A stretch of 64,000 nt of DNA from Bog-756 sp963778165 (GTDB taxonomy: Bacteria; Actinomycetota; Acidimicrobiia; Acidimicrobiales; RAAP-2). Below the pieces are notes generated by a model that saw only the letters and a program-made list of their open reading frames with translations, did no database searches and was not told the origin of the DNA. Location: NCBI GenBank assembly GCA_963778165.1, contig CAVZTE010000005.1, positions 124,001-188,000 on the forward strand. The letters are read 5' to 3'. A program made the translations under genes and the position numbers. Positions 17,514 through 24,869 of the stretch are shown here, in pieces. Within the stretch, counting starts at the first letter, position 1, and every line of letters starts with the position of its first letter.

Positions 17514-18149
17514 TTAGCGGTTGGGCTGGGGGGTTACCCGCAGGTACGGCTTGAGAGCCTTGAAGCCCTTCGGGAACCGCTCTTTGGCCTCCTCGTCGGA
17601 GACGGCCGGGACGATGATCACGTCCTCGCCCTCGGTCCAGTTGACCGGGGTGGCCACCTTGTAGTCGGCGGTCAGCTGCAGGGAGTCGAGGACCCGGAGG
17701 ATCTCGCTCACGTTACGGCCGGTCGACGCCGGGTAGGTCAGGGTCAGCTTGACCTTCTTGTCCGGGCCGATGATGAACACCGAGCGCACCGTGAGGGTGT
17801 CGTTGGCGTTGGGGTGGATCATGTCGTAGAGGTCGGCCACCTTGCGGTCCTCGTCCCCGATGAGCGGGAAGTTGAGCGCCGAGCCCTGGGTCTCCTCGAT
17901 GTCCCCGGCCCACTTGCCGTGGGAGCTCACATCGTCGACGGACAGGCCGATCAGCTTGGTGTCACGCTTGTCGAACTCCGCCTTGGCCTTGGAGAAGGCA
18001 CCCAGCTCGGTGGTGCACACCGGGGTGAAGTCCTTGGGGTGGGAGAACAGGACGCCCCAGCTGTCCCCGAGATACTCGTGGAAGTTGATGGTGCCCTCGG
18101 TGGTCTCCGCAGTGAAGTCGGGGGCTGTGTCGCCCAGACGGATTGCCAT
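17514..18149 (-). CDS. 1-Cys peroxiredoxin (Prx6/AhpC-TSA family)
   Basis: A 211-residue thiol peroxidase. The peroxidatic Cys45 is in the motif HPKDFTPVCTTELG, and the long C-terminal domain with PVNWTEGEDVIIVP is typical of the Prx6 group, which has no resolving cysteine. The start is set by ATG 18149 with AAGGAG 6 nt upstream. The frame continues about 330 codons further upstream but is not conserved and overlaps the divergent gene. It detoxifies peroxides in the cytoplasm, with an unknown reductant. Confidence 0.95.
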   Translation of the reverse strand: MAIRLGDTAPDFTAETTEGTINFHEYLGDSWGVLFSHPKDFTPVCTTELGAFSKAKAEFDKRDTKLIGLSVDDVSSHGKWAGDIEETQGSALNFPLIGDEDRKVADLYDMIHPNANDTLTVRSVFIIGPDKKVKLTLTYPASTGRNVSEILRVLDSLQLTADYKVATPVNWTEGEDVIIVPAVSDEEAKERFPKGFKALKPYLRVTPQPNR

Positions 18150-18239
18150 GTGTCGCTCCTTTTGTGTGCTGTTGTACATCGACTGGTGCATCGCCCAGGC
18201 GATCAGGATCCGCGGTGACCGGGACCTTGTCGCCTCGCC

Positions 18240-18268
18240 AGGATAGTCGGACCAGCCATAATTGTCGA
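18240..18268 (-). promoter_or_regulatory. Probable promoter of the peroxiredoxin gene
   Basis: The minus strand reads TCGACA (18268-18263), a 17-nt spacer and TATCCT (18245-18240), a good match to an actinobacterial housekeeping promoter. It implies a leader of about 84 nt before the ATG at 18149. It lies in the 217-nt divergent gap to the enoyl-CoA hydratase. Confidence 0.5.
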
Positions 18269-18366
18269 CCGGGTTAGTCGAGATTTCAGCCGGTACAGCC
18301 GGCTGGCACCCGGTGAGGCCGGCCAGGGGTCTGGCCCCGCTCCCACGATTCCACCATGCTGGGCCC

Positions 18367-19161
18367 ATGACGTCGAGCGAGCAAGTGGTGCAGGTGCGGA
18401 GTGACGGACCGGTCACCGTGGTGACATTGGACCGGCCGGGCCGGCGCAACGCCGTGGACCCGGCCACGGCCGAGGCACTCCTGGGGGCCTTCGAGCGGTT
18501 CGACGAGGACCCGTCCTCATCGGTGGCCATCCTCACCGGGGCCGGCGGGACGTTCTGCGCCGGGGCCGATCTCCAGGCCCTGGCCCAGGGGTCCCGGCAC
18601 CGGGTAGCCGTCGACGGGCCCGGGCCCATGGGCCCCACCCGCCTGGAGCTCTCCAAGCCGGTCATCGCCGCCATCGAGGGATATGCCGTCGCCGGTGGTC
18701 TGGAGCTGGCCATCTGGTGCGACCTGCGGGTGGCCGCGGCCGGCGCCACCCTGGGCGTGTTCTGCCGCCGCTTCGGGGTGCCGCTCATCGACGGGGGGAC
18801 GGTCCGGCTGCCCCGGCTGATCGGCCAGGGCCGGGCCCTCGACCTCATCCTGACCGGGCGGGCGGTCGGGGCCGACGAAGCCCTGGGCATGGGTCTGGTC
18901 AACCGGGTGGTTCCCGACGGGACGGCCCTGGAGCACGCACTGGCCTGGGCCCACGAATTGGCTGCCCTCCCCCAGGCCTGCATGCGCAACGACCGCCGGT
19001 CGGCGCTCGACCAATGGGCCCTGTCCACGCCCGAGGCCATGGCGGCGGAAACCCGCTGGGGGCTCGACAGCCTGGCCTCGCCGGACGCCGCCTCGGGGGC
19101 GGCCCGGTTCGCCGGCGGTGCCGGCCGGGGCGGCTCAGGCGTGACCACGGCCGGTCAGTGA
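18367..19161 (+). CDS. Enoyl-CoA hydratase/isomerase family protein
   Basis: A 264-residue crotonase-fold protein acting on acyl-CoA thioesters. Seen are LDRPGRRNAVDP near the N-terminus, the oxyanion-hole segment FCAGADLQAL and the second conserved block PVIAAIEGYAVAGGLELAIWCD. ATG 18367 is chosen because conservation begins just after it; a longer frame starts at 18262. It is followed 58 nt later by a HAD phosphatase on the same strand. Hydratase, isomerase and hydrolase activities cannot be told apart from sequence alone. Confidence 0.9.
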   Translation: MTSSEQVVQVRSDGPVTVVTLDRPGRRNAVDPATAEALLGAFERFDEDPSSSVAILTGAGGTFCAGADLQALAQGSRHRVAVDGPGPMGPTRLELSKPVIAAIEGYAVAGGLELAIWCDLRVAAAGATLGVFCRRFGVPLIDGGTVRLPRLIGQGRALDLILTGRAVGADEALGMGLVNRVVPDGTALEHALAWAHELAALPQACMRNDRRSALDQWALSTPEAMAAETRWGLDSLASPDAASGAARFAGGAGRGGSGVTTAGQ

Positions 19162-19219
19162 CCAGAGACCCGAGGGAGACCGTGACCCCGGCCGGAGCCG
19201 TGACCGGGACGGTGTCCTG

Positions 19220-19891
19220 ATGTCCGATGTGGCCGCCTTCGACTTCGACGGCACCCTCATCCAGGGGGGCAGCGTCTTCGACTTCCTCTCGGCGCTGAGC
19301 GGGAGGCGGTCGGTGGTCCTGGCCTCCCTGGCCCTCTGGCCGAGACTGGTCCACGCCGCTCTGGCCGGAGGCACGGTGGCCGACCAGACCAAAGAGCAAC
19401 TCTTCGAGCGGGTACTGGCCGGCGTGGACCTGGACCGGGCTAACGGAGTGGCATCCGAGTTCGCCCGACGACACCTGGACGGACATCTGCGCCCGGAGAT
19501 GCAGCGCCGCCTCGACTGGCACCGGGGCCGGGGCGACCGCGTGGTCATCGTGTCGGCGTCCCCCGAGCTCTACGTGAAGCCGGCCGGCCACCTGCTGGGG
19601 GTGGACGGGGTGATCGCCACCCGTCTGGCCGTGAGCGACACCGGGACCCTGACCGGTCGGTACGAGGGGCCCAACTGCCGGGGGGAGGAGAAGCTGAGGC
19701 GCCTACGGTTGTGGATCGAGGAGTCGGGTGAGCCTCCCGACCGGCTGTGGGCCTACGGCAACAGCCGGGGGGACCTGAGGATGCTCCGGGCGGCCGATGT
19801 GGGCGTCAACGTGGGCCGCCTGGGCCCGGTGGGGCGACTCCGGACCTTCCCCGGGCTGGCCGCCACCATGCCCGACCCCGCACCGGACTGA
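19220..19891 (+). CDS. HAD-superfamily subfamily IB phosphatase (SerB-like)
   Basis: A 223-residue haloacid-dehalogenase fold enzyme. Motif I is FDFDGT (Asp8 nucleophile, Asp10), motif II is VSASPE, the motif III lysine is in CRGEEK, and motif IV is GNSRGD. The length and the small helical cap after motif I fit the HAD-IB group that includes phosphoserine phosphatase and related actinobacterial phosphatases of unknown substrate. It ends 45 nt from the convergent membrane-protein gene. Confidence 0.9.
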   Translation: MSDVAAFDFDGTLIQGGSVFDFLSALSGRRSVVLASLALWPRLVHAALAGGTVADQTKEQLFERVLAGVDLDRANGVASEFARRHLDGHLRPEMQRRLDWHRGRGDRVVIVSASPELYVKPAGHLLGVDGVIATRLAVSDTGTLTGRYEGPNCRGEEKLRRLRLWIEESGEPPDRLWAYGNSRGDLRMLRAADVGVNVGRLGPVGRLRTFPGLAATMPDPAPD

Positions 19892-19936
19892 TCCGGCCGG
19901 ACATCCGGAGCACGTAGGCCGCCACGACCTCGAGGA

Positions 19937-22603
19937 TCAGAGGTACTCCTTCTTCCTCATCCACACCAGGACGAACCATCCCCAGATCGGCGGCAGGTAG
20001 GCGGTGAACAGGCGCTGCACGAATACCGCAGCCACGGCGTCCTGCTCGCTGATGCCCGCCGCGGTCAGGCCGATGATCATGCCGGCCTCCACCACACCCA
20101 TCCCACCGGGGACCGGGGAGATGCCGCCCAGCATGGAGCCGAGGGTCAGGACGATCAGCAGGGTGGCCAGGCCCAGGTGCTGCCCGAAGGCGTGGAGGGC
20201 GGCTCCCAAGGCCAGGGCCACGAAGATCTGGGCGGCCACACTGCCCCCGAAGATCTCGACCAGGTTGCGTGGGTGGGTGGCCAGCAGCCGCAGGTGCTCC
20301 CAGACCTCGGAGGCCCGTGGCCGGAGCTTGGCCGCAGCCAGCCGGCGCCACCGCGGCACCGCCAACACCAGGCCGGCGGCCACCCCGACCACGATGACGG
20401 CCAGGACGATGAGCCAGACCAGATGGGAGTCACCCCCGCCGCTCCCGCTGTCACTCGGCTCGTTGAAGTGGAAGTTGGAGAGGGCGATAGGCAGGGCGAT
20501 GAGGAACAGGGCGCCCTTCACGATCCAGCTGGCCGTGCTGACCAGGACCCCGGAGCTCACCGCCACCGTCGGGGAGTACCCCTCCTGCTGGAAGAACCGG
20601 ACCCGGGTGGCCAGCACGGCCATCGACCCGCCGGCCAGGCCCACGAAGGTGTCCGACAGTTCGAGGGCCACGGTGCGGCCGTAGGGCAGGGGGTCAGTCA
20701 CCGACCCCACGGTGGTGACGGCGATGGCCGGGTAGGCCGCCTGGGCCAAAACAAAGACCACCGCCACCCATCCCCAGTCGGCCCCGGTGATGGTGCTCCA
20801 CGACTTGGTCACGTTGATGAGGACCCCGATGAGTGCCCAGCCACCGATGAGGGTGCCGATGACCAGGAGCAGGGTCACCCAGCTGACCCGGCGAGGCTCG
20901 ATGAGCTTGGGTACCTCGACTCCGGTCGCTTCGGCCCCCTTCTCGCGCAACGCCGTCAGCACCGCCTTCTTGTGCCGGAGCGAACGGGACGAGGTGGAGT
21001 CGAGAGCAGCCTTCTGGAGGAACGGCAGCGCCTCGACCACGGCCTCGGTCGGCACCGTCCGCACCGCGGCAGCCACTGCCCGTTCCGGGCCCGCCACCTC
21101 CGCCGCGGTGGCCAGCACTGCGGCCATGTCCCGGTTGAGCTGATCGGGGGTGGCCACGGTGGATGCCCCCCGGAAGTCCACGAAGCCCGCCCGGCCTTCA
21201 GCCTCGGCCACGATGGTCTTGGCCGAGAGGCGACCGTGGGCGATGCGGGCCTGGCGGAGCGCCATCAACTGTCCGAAGATGTCGTCCAGGACGTCGTCGG
21301 TGATCTCCGGGCCAGTTGGGACCGAGGAGGGAGCGGCGGCGAGAACGGTGGTGGTTGCGCTGGCAGGCTCCGGCCAGGCCGTGGCTCCGACAGTCCCCCC
21401 AGCATCGGTTCGGCTCCCGCCGGTGTCGAGGTCGGCGCTGGCGTCGGCCTTCGGGGCTCCACCGTCCGCGGAGTCAGTACCGTCAGTACCGTCCGCGGAG
21501 TCAGCAGGGTCAGCAGGGTCCGCAGCGTCGGCGTCCTCCCCGGGGCCAGGAAAGTCCGGAGCGACATAGACGGCGTAGGACGAGAGTCGTTCGCCGCGCG
21601 GGGGCCGGGTAACCAGGAGAGCGTCGTGAGCCGGGCCGGCCGGTCCTGCCGCCAGCACCGCCGGCACCCGGGCACCGGCCCGACCGGCCATCAGGGTCAC
21701 GTAGGCCTCGTGCTCCACCTGCTGGCGTCGGGTCAGGGCCAGGGTCGGACCCGAGTCCCGGTAGAAGAGGAAGCGGAGCGTCTTGGCCAGCAGCTGGGCA
21801 TCGGAGGCGTCACGTCCGTAGACCGACACGTCGACCTCACCGTTATCGAGAAGGCCGGTGAACCGGGCCACCCCCCACTCCTGGTTCGGGACGGGCACCA
21901 CAGCCTCGGCCACGATGCCGAGGTCACCGAGGAGTACCACCACCTCGTCGGTCGAAGGCAGCCCCAGCGGCGAACCCACCACCAGGTGGACCAGGGCGGT
22001 GACCCCCCAACCCAGCACCACGCTGGCGATCACCGACACCGGGTAGCCCGATCCGTGGACCACGGTGGCCAGGGCCAGCAGTACCACGGCCACCTGGATG
22101 CTCCGCTGGAGCCAGCGGCTCAGGTAGGGCAGGGCGGCGGTGGCCACGCCGACCGTGGTGGCCACGGCCACCACCGGGAAGCTCAGGGCGAAGTGGGCCA
22201 GCGAGGTCCCAGGAGGCCGGCCGCCGTTGGATCCCACCAACGCCACCAGAATCAAACTGATGACCAGCGAGAGCGCCCCGGACAGACCCACGTCGCGCAC
22301 CGCCGACCACCGTCGGGAGACCAGGGCCAGCACCACGACCAGAGCGATGACACCGAGCGAACCGACCCACCAGATGACCGAGACCAACCACAGGAGCCCG
22401 TTCGGAACCGAAGCCATGGTCGAGGCGATGGTGTGCTCGGCCTTGGAGTTGGCCCGGCTGGCCAACCAGCACACCAGCACCACCAGCGCGGCCAGGCCCA
22501 GGCGGAAGATGTCGCTGCCCCGACGACGGGTCTGCCCGTCGCCCAGCGGGGCGAAGGCTATCGACCGCCATGGCCGGTTGCCGGCCCGCTTGGGGACGGC
22601 CAC
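19937..22603 (-). CDS. Flippase-like membrane protein (LPG-synthase TM/UPF0104 type) with internal degenerate kinase-like domain
   Basis: About 888 residues in three parts (numbering from the ATG at 22618). An N-terminal block has about six membrane segments (40-215). A soluble region (about 245-530) resembles aminoglycoside/RIO-type kinases, with EHEAYVTLMAG..VPAVLAAG as N-lobe and a loop HGRLSAKTIV...FVDFRGAS. The catalytic Asp expected in HGD is Arg463, suggesting a pseudokinase. A C-terminal region (about 575-890) has the eight or so helices of the MprF/AglD-like flippase family. An Asp/Ala linker (360-400) splits the kinase-like part. GTG 22603 is preferred because GGGGGAGG lies 5 nt upstream; ATG 22618 is the alternative. 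A role in lipid or glycolipid transfer is inferred. Confidence 0.82.
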   Translation of the reverse strand: MAVPKRAGNRPWRSIAFAPLGDGQTRRRGSDIFRLGLAALVVLVCWLASRANSKAEHTIASTMASVPNGLLWLVSVIWWVGSLGVIALVVVLALVSRRWSAVRDVGLSGALSLVISLILVALVGSNGGRPPGTSLAHFALSFPVVAVATTVGVATAALPYLSRWLQRSIQVAVVLLALATVVHGSGYPVSVIASVVLGWGVTALVHLVVGSPLGLPSTDEVVVLLGDLGIVAEAVVPVPNQEWGVARFTGLLDNGEVDVSVYGRDASDAQLLAKTLRFLFYRDSGPTLALTRRQQVEHEAYVTLMAGRAGARVPAVLAAGPAGPAHDALLVTRPPRGERLSSYAVYVAPDFPGPGEDADAADPADPADSADGTDGTDSADGGAPKADASADLDTGGSRTDAGGTVGATAWPEPASATTTVLAAAPSSVPTGPEITDDVLDDIFGQLMALRQARIAHGRLSAKTIVAEAEGRAGFVDFRGASTVATPDQLNRDMAAVLATAAEVAGPERAVAAAVRTVPTEAVVEALPFLQKAALDSTSSRSLRHKKAVLTALREKGAEATGVEVPKLIEPRRVSWVTLLLVIGTLIGGWALIGVLINVTKSWSTITGADWGWVAVVFVLAQAAYPAIAVTTVGSVTDPLPYGRTVALELSDTFVGLAGGSMAVLATRVRFFQQEGYSPTVAVSSGVLVSTASWIVKGALFLIALPIALSNFHFNEPSDSGSGGGDSHLVWLIVLAVIVVGVAAGLVLAVPRWRRLAAAKLRPRASEVWEHLRLLATHPRNLVEIFGGSVAAQIFVALALGAALHAFGQHLGLATLLIVLTLGSMLGGISPVPGGMGVVEAGMIIGLTAAGISEQDAVAAVFVQRLFTAYLPPIWGWFVLVWMRKKEYL
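21473..21526. repeat. Six 9-bp tandem units in the Asp-rich linker
   Basis: Consecutive 9-mers GTCAGTACC (x2), GTCCGCGGA, GTCAGCAGG (x2) and GTCCGCAGC encode Ala/Asp/Ser/Gly/Thr triplets in the linker of the flippase/kinase-like protein. They look like products of replication slippage and keep the frame. Confidence 0.8.
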
Positions 22604-22630
22604 GTTCTCCTCCCCCATGATCGGGCTGGC

Positions 22631-24724
22631 CTATCCGGCCGACGAGCCGAGGAAGGGAGCTGCGCCGAACGCGAACAGGCCGCCGTCGGAGGCCACCAAC
22701 CAGTAGCCCTGGCCGTCCGGGAGAGCGGCCATGCCCACCACCGGGTCGTTGAGGACGATGGCCCCCGTCGAGCCATGGAAGCGGGCATCACCGAAGGAGA
22801 AGATGCCACCGTCGGAAGCCACCAACCAGTACCCGGACCCGCCCGGAGCAGATGCCATGCCCACCACCGGCCGGTTGAGCACCATGGCTCCGGTCGACCC
22901 GTAGAACCGCGCATCGCCGAAGCTGAAGATGCCGCCGTCGGCCGCAACCAACCAGTAGCCCTGGCCGTCAGGGGTGGCGGCCATGCCCACCACCGGCTTG
23001 TTGAGGGCCATGGCTCCGGTGGAACCGTAGAACCGGGCACTGCCGTAGCTGAAGATGCCACCGTCGGCTGCCACCAACCAGTAGCCCCGGCCGTCCGGGG
23101 TGGCGGCCATGCCCACCACCGGCTTGTTCAATCGCAGGCCTCCGGTCGATCCGAAGAACCGCGCATTGCCGTAGCTGAAGATCCCTCCGTCGGCCGCTAC
23201 CAACCAGTAGCCCTGCCCGTCGGAGGTGGCGGCCATGCCCACCACCGGCTGAACCAGGGTCAGCGTGGCGGCCGAGCCCAGGAAGGGGGCGTTGCCGAAG
23301 TTGGTCACCGCACCATTGCTACTGGTCATCCAGTAGCCACCCCCGTTGCGGGTGGACGCCATCCCCACCGCCGGTCCCCCCAGGCTGGCGTTCAGGGCGA
23401 ACCAGTTCGACTTCAGTCCGAGGGCGTCGGCGAAGTCATTGCCGCTGATGGTGACGTCATGGCCCGACCCCACCAGGGTCATCGACAGGACCCGTCCGCC
23501 CCACTGCCCGTAGCCGTCACGGCTGGTGATGTCGATGGACTCCAGCGTTCCGAGCGTGGGCCAGGCCGACTCGATGGTGGACACCGGTACCGAGTCGGTC
23601 CAGGTGTGGTTGGGGTTGCAGGCGCCGGGGATACAGACCGCATCGCCGGTATCGGCCACGGCGGGGAATGCCCCTCCGGCGGTGTAGCCGCCGGAGGAGG
23701 AGGAGTACTGGGTAGCCGCCACCGTTCCGCTCGGGTGCTCCATGACCTGGCCGGCGGTGTCGCTCACCGCCAGGTCGGTGAGGGGGCTCTCGTTGAGAAT
23801 GCCGCGATAGGTCTGACAGGTCAGATCGCAGATGTCGGCGTAGCCGCCCCACGAGCCCAATCCGGCCATGACATAGGAGCGAGCCGCTACGGCTTGCGCT
23901 TCGAGCTCTTGGAATCCCCACTGTTGACCCTGGGGACCGGCGCTACCGAGGGTCCCCCATCCCGCCGGCGACTCGTTCGGGACCACTCCGGACACGTACT
24001 GTTCCAGGGGCAGCGTGTTGACGGTGCGCGGTGCGCCGTTCGAGTTGTAGGTGGCCTCGATGGTGCCCCGCATCGTCAGGTTGCCTCCGCCCTGGCACAG
24101 CTGGAGGGCCTGGGTGGCGGCGTTCGGATCGCCCAGGCCCGGATTGGCGTTGGGGATGGCCGTGGGATCGACCACGCCCGACCGGGTCGGCGACGACGGC
24201 CACGGCCCGGCGCAGCTGGCACCGACGTAGACATCCCAGCGGCCGGCGCCGACCGGGTTCATGAGCACGGCCTGGCCTGGGCTGACGCCGACGGACGGAG
24301 CGGCGCCCGAGACGGTGAAGGCCGAGCCCGAGGTCACGATCACGGTGTTGCCGTCGTTCTCGGTGAGAGCCACCCGCACCTGGGTGGAGGCCTGGCTCGA
24401 CGACAGGGCGGCCACCGACGTCCCTCCGTAGAAGTGGTCGAGGATGAAACGGTACGGGGTTCCGGCCACGGCGTAGCCGAAGGCTCCCCACTGGCCCATG
24501 CCGTCTCCGGGGCCCCAGCCGTGACCTTCGATGCTGACGGTCGGCGCCGGGTACTCCGTGGACGGCTTGGCGACCGACGCCTTGGCGGTCGCTGCCTTGG
24601 CCACCGACGCTGATGCCACTGACGCGGTAGCTGCCACCCCAGAGGCCGACACCACCAGGACGGCAACCACCAGAGTGGCCACTCGGGTCTTCAGGCGCGT
24701 CCGCGCCATGTCGGTGCTCGTCAC
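22631..24724 (-). CDS. Secreted SpoIID/LytB-domain protein with six C-terminal GYW repeats
   Basis: About 697 residues. An N-terminal signal peptide (TLVVAVLVVSASGVAATASV) is followed by a SpoIID-type domain with LPLEQYVSGVVPNESPAGWG and LEAQAVAARSYV. SpoIID is the domain of peptidoglycan glycosidases and their enhancers. From residue about 456 of the longest frame to the end there are six repeats of 42 residues with consensus VVGMAATPDGxGYWLVAADGGIFSFGDARFYGSTGAxxLNKP. Start choice: GTG 24724 has AGGAG 9 nt upstream; GTG 24730 and ATG 24709 are alternatives. It ends 12-28 nt before the flippase gene, so the two may be co-transcribed. Probable role: wall remodelling at the cell surface. Confidence 0.85.
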   Translation of the reverse strand: MTSTDMARTRLKTRVATLVVAVLVVSASGVAATASVASASVAKAATAKASVAKPSTEYPAPTVSIEGHGWGPGDGMGQWGAFGYAVAGTPYRFILDHFYGGTSVAALSSSQASTQVRVALTENDGNTVIVTSGSAFTVSGAAPSVGVSPGQAVLMNPVGAGRWDVYVGASCAGPWPSSPTRSGVVDPTAIPNANPGLGDPNAATQALQLCQGGGNLTMRGTIEATYNSNGAPRTVNTLPLEQYVSGVVPNESPAGWGTLGSAGPQGQQWGFQELEAQAVAARSYVMAGLGSWGGYADICDLTCQTYRGILNESPLTDLAVSDTAGQVMEHPSGTVAATQYSSSSGGYTAGGAFPAVADTGDAVCIPGACNPNHTWTDSVPVSTIESAWPTLGTLESIDITSRDGYGQWGGRVLSMTLVGSGHDVTISGNDFADALGLKSNWFALNASLGGPAVGMASTRNGGGYWMTSSNGAVTNFGNAPFLGSAATLTLVQPVVGMAATSDGQGYWLVAADGGIFSYGNARFFGSTGGLRLNKPVVGMAATPDGRGYWLVAADGGIFSYGSARFYGSTGAMALNKPVVGMAATPDGQGYWLVAADGGIFSFGDARFYGSTGAMVLNRPVVGMASAPGGSGYWLVASDGGIFSFGDARFHGSTGAIVLNDPVVGMAALPDGQGYWLVASDGGLFAFGAAPFLGSSAG
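22634..23365 (-). repeat. Array of six 126-bp (42-residue) GYW repeats, copy A
   Basis: Six in-frame direct repeats encode GMAATPDGxGYWLVAADGG-type units. The first is most divergent (GYWMTSSNGA) and the last is truncated at 34 residues. Repeats 3-5 are nearly identical at the protein level, which suggests recent duplication or gene conversion. Confidence 0.9.
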
Positions 24725-24831
24725 TCCCACATGCTCCTCGGCCGACCAAGGTAGTGCTCGGCCAGTGGCGGCCGACGGATGCCTGAGCCCGGGTTCCCGG
24801 TCCGGGCCGACCCGGCCATCGAGTCAGGGCA

Positions 24832-24860
24832 GACCCGGTGACCGGGACTGTGCCCGGGTC
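24832..24860 (-). terminator. Stem-loop after the FG-GAP/GYW gene
   Basis: Arms GACCCGG (24832-24838) and CCGGGTC (24854-24860) form a 7-bp stem 9 nt past the stop of the upstream gene. The loop can itself fold (CCGG/CCGG). There is no T-run. It could separate this gene from the SpoIID gene. Confidence 0.35.
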
Positions 24861-24869
24861 GGAGTCGGA

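Noticed and set aside
18150..19148. A 330-codon N-terminal extension of the peroxiredoxin
   Set aside because: A strong Shine-Dalgarno and the family N-terminus are at 18149, and the extension is antisense to the enoyl-CoA hydratase.
20177..24613. A 1478-codon plus-strand open frame opposite the flippase and SpoIID genes
   Set aside because: The apparent repeats in its translation are only the antisense image of the GYW repeats; no domain or start signal supports it.
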